The translations under genes were made by a program, and so were the position numbers. From Westiellopsis prolifica IICB1 (GTDB taxonomy: Bacteria; Cyanobacteriota; Cyanobacteriia; Cyanobacteriales; Nostocaceae), in the NCBI RefSeq assembly GCF_004323185.1, contig NZ_NAPS01000001.1, forward strand, positions 3,133,606 to 3,174,324: a stretch of DNA of 40,719 nucleotides. Reading direction: 5' to 3'. Of this stretch, positions 1-8,285 are shown in pieces. The stretch's first letter is position 1. Every line of letters begins with the position of its first letter. Under the pieces are notes generated by a model, which did no database searches, was not told where the DNA came from, and saw only the letters and a program-made list of their open reading frames with translations.

Positions 1-122
1 AGATGAGTACTCTCACAGCTAAAGCTGGTAAGGTCACAGGTAGAACACCTGTTCATAGGCTCTAAGTGGGAGTGCAGTAATGTATGAAGCTGAGGAGTAC
101 TAATAGACCGAGGGCTTGACCT
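1..122 (+). rRNA. 23S ribosomal RNA, 3' end (partial)
   Basis: The window opens inside the last part of a bacterial 23S rRNA gene. The sequence carries the conserved 3' terminal block with GGAGTACTAATAGACCGAGG followed by GCTTGACC, the usual cyanobacterial 23S end. The 5' part lies outside the window. A 5S gene follows about 120 bp later in the same direction, as expected for an rRNA operon. The exact 3' end (about 120-124) is estimated. Confidence 0.93.
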
Positions 123-244
123 CTACTACTACATTTTTTTCGCTTCAACATTCTATGCAGTCTTCAGGGTTTTGTGATTTTAAGATTTGAGATTTGAGAT
201 TGTCAACTTCAATCCAAAATCCCAAATCCAAAATCCACAGGTTT

Positions 245-363
245 TCCTGGTGTCTATGGCGCGGTGGAACCACTCTGAACCCTTCCCGAACTCAGTTGTG
301 AAACGCTGCTGCGGCGACGATAGTTGTCGGGTTGCCGACCGTCAAAATAGCTCGATGCCAGGA
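245..363 (+). rRNA. 5S ribosomal RNA
   Basis: This is a 119-nt 5S rRNA. Its ends TCCTGG (245-250) and CCAGGA (358-363) pair to form helix I, and the interior holds the conserved CCACTCTGAACCC and CCCGAACTCAG blocks of bacterial 5S loops. It follows the 23S end and is followed by a terminator. An open reading frame crossing this gene is fortuitous. Confidence 0.95.
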
Positions 364-380
364 TTTTATTATACAAAACC

Positions 381-416
381 AAAGCCTCCTACAACTTTAG
401 GGGGCTTTGCTTTTTT
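381..416 (+). terminator. rRNA operon intrinsic terminator
   Basis: AAAGCCTCC (381-389) pairs, with one G-T wobble, with GGGGGCTTT (400-408), and a run of six T follows at 411-416. It lies 18 bp after 5S and probably ends the rRNA operon. Confidence 0.85.
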
Positions 417-1412
417 ACGAATTCCAAATAAATATAAATTTTCTAGCTAGAGTGAGTATATAAATATATATTAAGCTAATGATCATTTAAGTTGCATAAA
501 ATCAGAGCTGAAGCCTTTACTAAAAGCGAATATGTCTGGAAAAGTCAATAACCCCACCTTCAGCGAAGTAAGGTGGGGTCTCCCGTGGAGTTTTGATGAA
601 TAATGAATGACCATTAACCTAATACCGATTTTGATGTGCTATTAAACAGATAGGTAATTTGACTATTATTCATTTTCAAATAAATTTAAATCTAATGTTT
701 ATGTATTTTCACTTAGATTAACTCATAAAAGCAAACAAGCTAAAAGTAAGCTTTATCTGACATGTAGGTTTTGAAAAGAACAATTCAAGAAAAAAGAAAA
801 AGTCAAGGAGCTATACCCCTTGACCACATTCAATCAAGTTTTACAACACACAACCACACATAACTAGTGAGGTCTACAACTATGTTAAATAAATCATAAG
901 CTTTAGTCCATGATATATGCCTTAAATTACTACTTTTTTAGTAGAGGCGATCGCAACAGTACTGTAAATACACTTATTTCATAGGTTTGTAGTTAAAAAA
1001 CGTAAAAAACTACATAATAACTTGATAGAAGAACTATTATATAAACTCATTGGGTATGAGAATTTAATACCTCAATATAAAATTACCCTTCGAGGGTACT
1101 GTAATTGAGCAATAAACCTGCTGACAATAACAAAGTAGGAATACTTATATCTTGCACCTAGCCCGAAATTAAAATTTGGGCTGAAACCTAAAAATCGGTT
1201 AAAAATTGACTGACTAAGGTTTTAACCCATGAAAATGGGTTAAACTTTGAGCCGAAAATTTATTTTACGGCTGATTGCAACTGGTGCAAGGTGCAAAATA
1301 CAAAACTAAAAACTCTTCGTTGAATTAGGCTATCTAATCGCTTTCACACTAGAGTTAAGACTAGTATTTGCCATTACTCTATTGTACTGACTACAAAAGG
1401 AGAATATGTTAA
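417..1412. other. Long AT-rich gap with several hairpins, no gene seen
   Basis: Nearly 1 kb with no credible coding region. It contains a strong hairpin at 551-579 (10-bp stem ACCCCACCTT, 9-nt loop), a short one at 1084-1098 (TACCCT/AGGGTA), and three consecutive hairpins at 1160-1272 just upstream of the metalloprotease gene. I see no tRNA. Confidence 0.6.
1160..1272. repeat. Three consecutive hairpins upstream of the M4 protease
   Basis: Three inverted repeats lie nearly end to end: AGCCCGAAATT/AATTTGGGCT (1160-1182), TTTAACCCAT-GAAA-ATGGGTTAAA (1221-1244, a perfect 10-bp stem closed by a GAAA tetraloop), and AGCCG/CGGCT with an A/T-rich inner part (1250-1272). They end about 140 bp before the protease start, so they may lie in its leader or be an intergenic repeat. 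No function can be assigned. Confidence 0.6.
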
Positions 1413-2492
1413 ATGGCTCGAAACAATAAAAGACCATTGGGATTTGGGTGTGAGCATCAACAATATTCAAGATGTCCAATTTGTTGTGTTGTACCACCTC
1501 ACATGCTAGAGAAGATTGTAGTAAATGGTAATGAGCAACAACGTAATTGGGCGTTTCATACTTTAAATATTTCGTCACAATTCCGAGGACGACGAAATGT
1601 GGTAGGTGCAGTTAATTTTGCAGTTTCCCCTGGTGAAAAACGCCGCACTATTTACGATGCTAAAGGTACTGAACAACTCCCTGGTACACTAGTACGTGGT
1701 GAAGGCGACCGTCCTAGCAACGATATTGCAGTTAACGAAGCTTATGATAGTGCTGGAGCTACCTACGATTTATATCATGAGGTGTTTGAGCGTAATTCTA
1801 TTGATGATAAAGGGCTGCGTTTAGACTCGACTGTGCATTACGGTGTTAAATATGATAACGCCTTCTGGAATGGCGACCAGATGGTTTATGGTGATGGAGA
1901 TGGTGAGATATTTCAACGTTTCACTAAATGCATTGATATTATTGGTCATGAGCTAACGCACGGTGTGACCCAATACGAAGCAGGTCTGCAATATTATGGT
2001 GAATCTGGAGCGCTCAATGAGTCTTTTTCTGATGTATTTGGCTCATTGGTGAAACAATGGGTAAAAAAACAGACTGCTCAAGAAGCTGACTGGATTATTG
2101 GAGAGGGTATCTTTACAGATAAGGTGAAGGGTGTGGGTATTCGTTCGATGAAAGCGCCCGGAACAGCATACAATGACCCAGTCTTGGGTAAAGATCCCCA
2201 ACCAGGACATATGAATGATAAATATACTGGTTTTGAAGATAATGGGGGAGTACATATCAACTCAGGTATTCCCAACCGTGCTTTTTATTTAGCAGCAACA
2301 GAAATTGGCGGTTATGCTTGGGAAAAAGCAGGAAAAATTTGGTACATAGCTTTATGCGATCGCTTACGTGCTAGAACTAACTTTAAACGCGCTGCGAATA
2401 CCATCATCCAAGTTGCTAGTGAACTCTACGGGAATGGAAGTAAAGAACACAATGCAGTGCAAAAGGCCTGGAAAGAAGTAGGAGTAATTTAA
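1413..2492 (+). CDS. Protealysin-like M4 metallopeptidase
   Basis: This encodes a 359-aa zinc metalloprotease of the thermolysin (M4) family, protealysin type. Residues 179-183 are HELTH (two zinc ligands and the catalytic Glu), E203 in GALNESFSD is the third zinc ligand, and H281 in GGVHINSGIPNRA is the second catalytic His. The N-terminal ~60 residues form a short prodomain with the PPxM motif (PPHM, 28-31) of protealysins rather than the long thermolysin propeptide. There is no signal peptide, so it is either cytoplasmic or exported by a route without one. An AAAGGAG box at 1396-1402 supports the ATG at 1413. The next gene encodes a probable emfourin-type inhibitor, the known partner of protealysins. 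Confidence 0.93.
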   Translation: MARNNKRPLGFGCEHQQYSRCPICCVVPPHMLEKIVVNGNEQQRNWAFHTLNISSQFRGRRNVVGAVNFAVSPGEKRRTIYDAKGTEQLPGTLVRGEGDRPSNDIAVNEAYDSAGATYDLYHEVFERNSIDDKGLRLDSTVHYGVKYDNAFWNGDQMVYGDGDGEIFQRFTKCIDIIGHELTHGVTQYEAGLQYYGESGALNESFSDVFGSLVKQWVKKQTAQEADWIIGEGIFTDKVKGVGIRSMKAPGTAYNDPVLGKDPQPGHMNDKYTGFEDNGGVHINSGIPNRAFYLAATEIGGYAWEKAGKIWYIALCDRLRARTNFKRAANTIIQVASELYGNGSKEHNAVQKAWKEVGVI

Positions 2493-2568
2493 AATTATGA
2501 ATTATGAAAAATTAAATTTATAATTTAAAATTCATAATTTATATTTTGTCGTTATATTTTCTTGTTAA

Positions 2569-2605
2569 ACTGGGAGATAAAGCTTTATCTTCCCAGTATT
2601 TTTGT
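2569..2605 (+). terminator. Hairpin with T-run between protease and inhibitor genes
   Basis: ACTGGGA-ATAAAG pairs with CTTTAT-TCCCAGT with one bulge (2569-2597), followed by ATTTTTG. It looks like an intrinsic terminator but ends only ~25 bp before the inhibitor's ribosome binding site. It could be an attenuator that sets the protease-to-inhibitor ratio, or a true terminator if the inhibitor has its own promoter. Confidence 0.65.
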
Positions 2606-2637
2606 TGATAGCAAAAGCTAGTACTACGGAGAGGAAA

Positions 2638-2925
2638 ATGCAGATATTACTTCAGCGTACAGGTGGTTTTGCCGGAATAAGCAAGAAAGCTATTGTTGAC
2701 ACTGCTAATTTGTCTTCTGAAGAAAATCAGCAACTATCTCATCTATTGGAAGCCGCAAATTTTTTTAATTTACCTACAATAATTAACGCTCCAAGTAACC
2801 AAGCTGACCGTTTTCAATACATTTTAACTGTAGAAGAAAATAATCAACAACACACAGTAAAAGTAAGTGAAGCATCACTAACAAGAGATTTAAAGAGTTT
2901 AATTGAATGGATAAATGCTAGATAA
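2638..2925 (+). CDS. Emfourin-type protealysin inhibitor
   Basis: This is a 95-aa protein that begins MQILLQRTGGFAGI. The RTGGFAGI segment near the N-terminus, the length, the C-terminal amphipathic helix ending SLIEWI, and the position directly after a protealysin gene all match emfourin, the small slow-binding inhibitor paired with protealysin in Serratia. The start is set at ATG 2638 because GGAGAGG (2628-2634) lies just upstream; the frame could be extended to TTG 2602, but that part overlaps the terminator-like hairpin. It probably holds the adjacent protease in check inside the cell. The family call rests on motif memory and context, not a search. Confidence 0.85.
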   Translation: MQILLQRTGGFAGISKKAIVDTANLSSEENQQLSHLLEAANFFNLPTIINAPSNQADRFQYILTVEENNQQHTVKVSEASLTRDLKSLIEWINAR

Positions 2926-2959
2926 AATAAAAAATCATAACTATTGAGATTCGAGATTT

Positions 2960-2987
2960 GGAATTGGGAATTGGGAATTGGGAATTC
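2960..2987. repeat. Heptamer tandem repeat (GGAATTG)x4
   Basis: Four 7-bp units of GGAATTG, the last ending in C. This is the short tandemly repeated (STRR) type common between genes in filamentous cyanobacteria. It lies between the convergent inhibitor and BtuF-like genes. Confidence 0.85.
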
Positions 2988-3031
2988 GGATGAATTAAAT
3001 TTAGAAAAATTTTTATTTGTAATTCAGAATT

Positions 3032-3961
3032 TCAAACATTATCCCAACTTTTACCTTTATAACCATATTCAAAGATTTCTGGATGCAAAATTTCTGCCAT
3101 AATTTCTAATGAATCTACTAATCTTGGCCCTGGACGATTGAAGTAAGAATTGCCATCAGTGATATAAACTCTACCAGTTTGATTAGCACGTAAATTCTGC
3201 CATTCAGGACGTTTAGTCAACAACTCAGTATCCTGACGAGTGCGATTTAAATCAAAGCCACAAGGCATGAAAACAATTATATCTGGATTGTTCGCAATCA
3301 AATTTTCCCATTTTAACTGTGTTGCAGCGTGACCAGTAACGCTAAATAAAGGCTCTCCACCTGCAAAAGTAACTAATTCAGGAATCCAATTACCAGCAAT
3401 CATTAAAGGATCAGTCCACTCAATACAAGCCACTTTGGGCAATTTTTCTGTTTGGGAAAGTCCTTGTGTTTTTTGGACAACTATTTTCACACGAGCTTCT
3501 AAATTTTCTAGTACCTTGAGCGCATCCACTTGAAAAATGTTAGCAACTCGCTCAATATCAGCCCAAACGTCTCTAAGAAAATTAGGTTGTAAGGAAACAA
3601 TTTGTGGTGTTGCTTGAGTAAGTTCAGCTACAGCTTTTTCCACTTCTGATAAACTTACAGCACAAACATCACATTGGTCTTGAGTGACAATGTGAGTGGG
3701 TTGTAGCCGCTCTAAAATATCCGTTTTGATTTCGTATATACTGAGGGCAGATTGGATTAATTTATTAACTTCGTCGTTGATTTCACCGCTAGAGACATTA
3801 GTTTTGAGTCTAGCTTGAGTACATATCGGACGATCTTGGATTTCAGGAGGGTAGTCACACTCGTGCGATCGCCCAACAACAGCATCAGTTAAACCCAGTA
3901 TGGCTAGAATCTCAGTACCACTGGGAATTAGGGAGATGATTCTCAGATTGCTATCGCTCAT
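3032..3961 (-). CDS. Cobalamin/siderophore-type ABC substrate-binding protein (BtuF-like)
   Basis: 309 aa with the periplasmic-binding-protein fold of the BtuF/FepB family (COG0614). The opening strand RIISLIPSGTEILAILG (7-23), HECDYP (33-38) and DQCDVCAV (95-102) are typical of the cyanobacterial 'cobalamin-binding protein' subgroup, as is the late motif GNSYFNRPGPRLVDSLE. It has no signal peptide or lipobox, which is odd for a periplasmic binding protein but usual for this subgroup, so a role in import is not certain. No permease or ATPase gene is adjacent. I saw no cobalamin riboswitch upstream (3962-4285). Confidence 0.8.
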   Translation of the reverse strand: MSDSNLRIISLIPSGTEILAILGLTDAVVGRSHECDYPPEIQDRPICTQARLKTNVSSGEINDEVNKLIQSALSIYEIKTDILERLQPTHIVTQDQCDVCAVSLSEVEKAVAELTQATPQIVSLQPNFLRDVWADIERVANIFQVDALKVLENLEARVKIVVQKTQGLSQTEKLPKVACIEWTDPLMIAGNWIPELVTFAGGEPLFSVTGHAATQLKWENLIANNPDIIVFMPCGFDLNRTRQDTELLTKRPEWQNLRANQTGRVYITDGNSYFNRPGPRLVDSLEIMAEILHPEIFEYGYKGKSWDNV

Positions 3962-4285
3962 CGCTTTATCCCGACAATAGTTGCAGATAGCTTAATTGTC
4001 TCAAAATTGCAAAAGTTTGGTATCTGCCTGTGGGTGGGACACACAGAGAGATTGAATACCGGGTGAAGGATTTTAGTTTAGAGTTTCAAGTTTAGAACTT
4101 GAAGTTTTTTGTTTCAGGTGAGAAATTTCTTGTTTCAACGTGAGTTCGACGGGTTTAAATCGGGAATATTCTTTTGAGAGCCTAACCATTAATGATTGTG
4201 CTGTGCAGTTTCCTTTCCTCCTACGTTCTTTTGTAGGGGGATTGCTTTAACGTGACCTGAAACTGGGGAAAATCCCCGATCCCAT
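3962..4285. other. Gap between two minus-strand genes
   Basis: No gene seen. It contains a small inverted repeat around 4088-4110 (TTCAAGTTTAGAACTTGAA), related to one near 7983-8004, and a weak hairpin CCTCCTAC/GTAGGGGG at 4218-4240 that might help end the TPR-protease transcript. No T-run follows on the minus strand. Confidence 0.4.
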
Positions 4286-6307
4286 TTACTGCTGAAGCTT
4301 TTTAATCACATCCAATGTTGTTTGATACAACTGCGTGTTTCCTTGTTGTCGAAACCATTCCGCAACTTTTTGCAAATCTGTTATTGCGCCTTGTTTATCT
4401 CCCAATTGCACACGCAGTAAACCCCGGCTGCCATAGATTTGATTTAAATTCGGATTAATCTTCAATGCCTGATTATAATCTGCTAAGGCTCCTTGTAAGT
4501 CTTGCATTTGAGAGCGAAGCACACCTCTGTTAAAATAAGCTGCGGCGTAGTTAGGATTTATTTTGATTGCTTGGTTGTAGTCTGCTAACGCTCCTTGTTG
4601 ATCTCTCAACTTCAAACGCACAGCCCCCCGGTTATTGTATACTTCCGGATCATTGGGATTAATCTTGAGTGCTTGATTATAATCTGCTAAAGCCCCTTGA
4701 TGATCTCCCAAATCATCACGAACAGTACCCCGGTTTAAATAAGCCTTAGGAAGATTGGGATTAATTTTAATCGCTTGATTATTATCTGCTAATGCTCCTT
4801 GTTTATCTCCTGATAAGTAGCGGAGACGACCGCGATTATAGTAAGCTTCGGCATAGTTAGGATTAATCTTGAGAGCAGAGTTAAAATCTGCTAATGCTCC
4901 CTGTTGATCTCCTGCATCTTGACGGAGAATTCCCCGGTTACTGTATGCTTCAGCAAGATTAGGATTAATTTTGATCGCTTGATTGTAGTCTGCTAACGCT
5001 GCTTGTTTGTCTCCCTGTTCTTGGCGAATCAGTCCTCGATTATTGTAAGCATGAGCATAATTAGGATTAATTTTAATTACCTGGTTGTAATCTGCTAAGG
5101 CGCCGTTTTTATCTCCCAACTCGCTGCGAACAATTCCTCTGTTATTGTAAGCATCGTCAAAATAGGGATCAATCTTGATTGCTTGGTTATAGTCTGCGAT
5201 CGCTTTCTGCTTTTCTCCTAAATCCGAGTAAGCATTACCTCGTTTATTATAAGCTTGGGCATCTTCAGGATTGAGTTTAATACTTTGAGTAGAAGCCGCG
5301 ATCGCTCCTTGATAATCTTTTAAAATCGCACGGGCTACAGCTTGACTATTGTACCCTTCAACTTGATTCCCTTGTTCTAAAAATAATTTTGTCGCTGTCT
5401 GTAAATCCTTCGCTGCATTTTCTCTGTCGTAAAGATTTAACTGGATAATTCCCCGTTGGTAGTAAGCTTGTGCATATTTAGGATTGAGGCGAATTGCTTG
5501 GGTGTAATCTGCGATCGCACCTTTATAATCTTGATTGCGGTCTTTTTGTTTAGCTTGAATAAAAAAGTCATCCGCTTTTGGCCCTGTAGCTACAACATTT
5601 GGGGGACGGACTCCTAAATTAACCCCCACAGCGGAAATCTTCTGCAAAGCTGAATTAATCGTGATACCTAAACCCGTAATAATCTTACTCTGACTTTTCT
5701 CACCAATTTCTTGCTCATCAGCCCTACCGTGAATCGCTACTACTTCACCTTGTTCATTCAACACCGGGCCACCACTCATCCCTCCTAAAGTATCGTTATC
5801 GTAGATGAGATTGTAACCATCACCTTGTGGTGTACCATTGGCGTTCACACGTCCTGTAGTGAAGAATAAAGTCGGATTGGGAATGGCGCCTCTTCTTCCC
5901 GGAAACCCCACTACATAAACTGTTGTACTAGCTGTAGCTTTGTCAGAATTCCCGATTTTGGCAACTTTATAACTCTTACTACTGCTAAACTCAACAACAG
6001 CTAAATCCACTCCTGACAACTGTTTAACAGATTTAATCTGATTACTTTGTTGATCTGGTGTAATAATTTCGTACTTACTATCATCTTTTACCACATGATA
6101 GGCAGTCAGCACAGTATAAGTATTACCAGATTGCTTGATGATAACTCCCGAACCAGTTGCCACAGGATTTTGACTATCCACAATCCGTACTGTAATGTCT
6201 CTACCAATACTTTCTACCTCTTGTCCAGATAAGGCGACTGCAATTTGTGATTGCATCAATACTATGGATGCGCCTACTAGTATGGGTGGAAGATAGTAAT
6301 ATCTCAT
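4286..6307 (-). CDS. Secreted trypsin-like serine protease fused to TPR repeats
   Basis: 673 aa. Residues 1-26 form a signal peptide ending in AVA. Residues ~35-225 are a trypsin/HtrA-like domain with an intact triad: H71 in TAYHVV, D101 in GVDLAVV and S178 in GGMSGGPV. From ~245 to the C-terminus there are about a dozen 34-residue TPR units with the recurring pattern 'GD.QGALADYNQAIKINPN..EAY.NRG'. The repeats are very alike at the DNA level, so the copy number could change by recombination. The protein is probably periplasmic and uses the TPRs to bind partners or substrates. This protease-TPR architecture is common in filamentous cyanobacteria; the substrate is unknown. Confidence 0.9.
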   Translation of the reverse strand: MRYYYLPPILVGASIVLMQSQIAVALSGQEVESIGRDITVRIVDSQNPVATGSGVIIKQSGNTYTVLTAYHVVKDDSKYEIITPDQQSNQIKSVKQLSGVDLAVVEFSSSKSYKVAKIGNSDKATASTTVYVVGFPGRRGAIPNPTLFFTTGRVNANGTPQGDGYNLIYDNDTLGGMSGGPVLNEQGEVVAIHGRADEQEIGEKSQSKIITGLGITINSALQKISAVGVNLGVRPPNVVATGPKADDFFIQAKQKDRNQDYKGAIADYTQAIRLNPKYAQAYYQRGIIQLNLYDRENAAKDLQTATKLFLEQGNQVEGYNSQAVARAILKDYQGAIAASTQSIKLNPEDAQAYNKRGNAYSDLGEKQKAIADYNQAIKIDPYFDDAYNNRGIVRSELGDKNGALADYNQVIKINPNYAHAYNNRGLIRQEQGDKQAALADYNQAIKINPNLAEAYSNRGILRQDAGDQQGALADFNSALKINPNYAEAYYNRGRLRYLSGDKQGALADNNQAIKINPNLPKAYLNRGTVRDDLGDHQGALADYNQALKINPNDPEVYNNRGAVRLKLRDQQGALADYNQAIKINPNYAAAYFNRGVLRSQMQDLQGALADYNQALKINPNLNQIYGSRGLLRVQLGDKQGAITDLQKVAEWFRQQGNTQLYQTTLDVIKKLQQ

Positions 6308-6477
6308 GGTTTTGCTGTAATTTTTTACTCAAAAATTTGTTATTATTACAAGCCACCCTAGATTTTAATTTTGAACAAAATAATTAATACAGAAGAATTA
6401 ACAATAACACGATTCATCGACATTCGATAGTTCGTGGGCTAACTGTTCAGCAGTATATTGTGTAAGCAACCCATGCA

Positions 6478-6560
6478 CCTCACCCCTTGATCACCTAAGC
6501 GCCTGCGCTTAGGGGTGTTTTTGGCGTTAAACAAAACCGGGGTGGGGTTCAAAGGGAATT
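6478..6560. repeat. Dispersed ~83-bp element, copy 1
   Basis: This stretch is closely similar to 33367-33450: both hold CCTAAGCGC..GCGCTTAGG, TTTTGGCGTTA.ACAAAACCGG and TGGGGTTC followed by A.AGGGAAT in the same order and spacing. The ends carry short inverted repeats (about ACCCCA / TGGGGT), so it resembles a small non-autonomous element. It lies in the gap upstream of the TPR protease. Confidence 0.75.
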
Positions 6561-6590
6561 ATAAGTATTCAAGCGAACATAATATAACCC

Positions 6591-7826
6591 CTACAGTAAC
6601 TCTACCAACTTCAACACGACACGTGCTTGGTTTTCAGCCGCTACTGCAAAGAAAGTCTGTAATTGTGCTGCTGCTGACTGATCACCACCGCCTGCAAGAT
6701 CCGAAACACTCCGTACAGCAATAAAGGGTACGCGATTTGAGAAAGCCACCATTGCTGAGGCTGTAGTTTCCATATCCGCAACCAGCACCTCAGTATTGTT
6801 AGTTTTGTTACCGCGTTCATCGAAGTTTAAATTTGTTGCGACGTACTTGCGGTAAGCAGCATTATCAACAAAAGTAGGACCACTAATTCCGTTTCCACCC
6901 ACAATGATCCGAGGAGCAGGATCAAGCTGGGTATTGTTACACTTACCGTTAGTATCTATTGCACAGTTTAGGAGTTCGACATTGATCTGACGAGCCTTGG
7001 CAAGCATATGTGGATCGACGGTAAACCAGAATTTGAGATCTTGATCAGTTTCTGAATTTGCAGCTACACCTGGAAACGGTACTGAGCGGAGTTGTTGTAC
7101 GTTATTTGCATCTAAGAAATACTGAGGTATGTCATTAGAACTGACATTAGTGTTACGTAAAAAGGCATTTTTCGCATCCGGTGCAAAGATTGTCTCAGTA
7201 TTAGCGAACCCTGATGATTGTGCGGTTCCAGATATAAAGTTACAAGTTTGAGCTTCCTGTGATGCCTCTTGTAGTGTATGGTTGAGTTGCAATCCAACCG
7301 AAAAAGCACAAGGAACTGTATCTCGCGTGTTGTTGAAATACATTTCTTGATGAAAGCCCCACCGCTGGGGAATCGTAACTGATCCGATTGGAGTCTCATT
7401 GGGCGTATCTGGATTGTCGTCATTTGCTCCAATTCCGCCAATTCCCCCAGCCACTCCGCTGAAGATCACATTGGTGACGCGAAATTTATCTAAGGTCAAC
7501 TGAGTAACCATAGAAGCATTCACGACACTGATATTTGTTAGCACTACCACCACATTTTTGCCACGCAACTTCCCTTTGCTGAAGCGATGACCATTGATCA
7601 CCGTACAGCCGTTGAATTGGTTAGCTCCATTATTCAGTTGCATTTCGCTAACGAGGCGATCAGCTTCTCCAGAGAATGCCGAAATTAGGGCGATTCGTGG
7701 TACCTTATCTGCGTGGGCGCTACAAGAACCTTCAATAGCTGCCTGCATTCTACCATCAGGTTTCAACACGCTTCCTACACATATACATGTAAGCATTAAC
7801 CTTAGCAAAGCCCTATAATTTCGCAT
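6591..7826 (-). CDS. Secreted nucleoside phosphorylase/nucleosidase-like protein
   Basis: 411 aa. An N-terminal hydrophobic segment (~5-20) suggests export. The rest has hallmarks of the PNP/MTAN (PNP_UDP_1) fold: RIALISAFSGEA (44-55), FSGVAGGIGG (122-131), the substrate-site block ADMETTASAMVAFSN (350-364) resembling the 'EMEGAA' ribose-binding segment, and VRSVSDLAGG (371-380) with the conserved Asp. It is much longer than cytosolic MTA/SAH nucleosidases (~230 aa) because of an insertion at ~135-345. Exported members of this fold occur in cyanobacteria and plants (storage or scavenging proteins). The substrate and whether it is active are unknown. Confidence 0.75.
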   Translation of the reverse strand: MRNYRALLRLMLTCICVGSVLKPDGRMQAAIEGSCSAHADKVPRIALISAFSGEADRLVSEMQLNNGANQFNGCTVINGHRFSKGKLRGKNVVVVLTNISVVNASMVTQLTLDKFRVTNVIFSGVAGGIGGIGANDDNPDTPNETPIGSVTIPQRWGFHQEMYFNNTRDTVPCAFSVGLQLNHTLQEASQEAQTCNFISGTAQSSGFANTETIFAPDAKNAFLRNTNVSSNDIPQYFLDANNVQQLRSVPFPGVAANSETDQDLKFWFTVDPHMLAKARQINVELLNCAIDTNGKCNNTQLDPAPRIIVGGNGISGPTFVDNAAYRKYVATNLNFDERGNKTNNTEVLVADMETTASAMVAFSNRVPFIAVRSVSDLAGGGDQSAAAQLQTFFAVAAENQARVVLKLVELL

Positions 7827-8285
7827 AAAAATTTTTTGTGTGTTGTAAATAAAATCACATTTTTCAAACTCCTATAAATTGAAGAATATACTAAAATAGC
7901 AAGAATTTATGATCTATTTTTTGACATAGCGATCGCACCGAGATCCCCGACTTTTATCAAAAATCGGGGATCTTTCTTGGAGTATCAAGTTCTGAACTTG
8001 AAGTTTCATGTTTCAGGCTCAACCGCCATAACTTGGTGTCTTAGTGTCTTGGTGAGTCCACTTGCCGTCTTGGACGCCACGTGCTACAAGCCGGGGAACC
8101 CGTCCAACGCAGTGGCTCCGCTTCCCGTCACGTTCAAAGTAGTGTTCCGGAGGGAAATTGGCAAGGTGGCGTAGACGCGCTCATCGGCTTCAAGGTAGAG
8201 TACCCGTAGACGCAAAGCGGCTTCTCTTAGAGTAGGGTGGTTAATAAAATTTCTTTTTGAACCACATAGACACAAAGACACAAAG
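7827..8285. other. Repeat-rich gap upstream of the nucleosidase-like gene
   Basis: No gene is convincing here. It contains a copy of the GATCCCCGACTT palindrome (7941-7973) and an element bounded by ACTTGGTGTCTTAGTGTCTTGGTG (8031-8054) and an inverted partner ACCACATAGACACAAAG (8261-8277 on), which recurs after purU at 31137-31199. Confidence 0.55.
7941..7973. repeat. Palindrome family A (GATCCCCGACTT), copy 1
   Basis: AGATCCCCGA.TTTT pairs with AAAATCGGGGATCT. Related copies lie at 10819-10853, 22540-22722, 33227-33254 and 40400-40430, plus a half copy near 30188. It may act as a terminator in some places. Confidence 0.85.

Noticed and set aside
187-450. 87-codon open frame on the + strand
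   Set aside because: It runs across the 5S rRNA gene and its terminator.
3962-4285. Possible cobalamin riboswitch before the BtuF-like gene
   Set aside because: No B12-box or other conserved core could be found on the minus strand.
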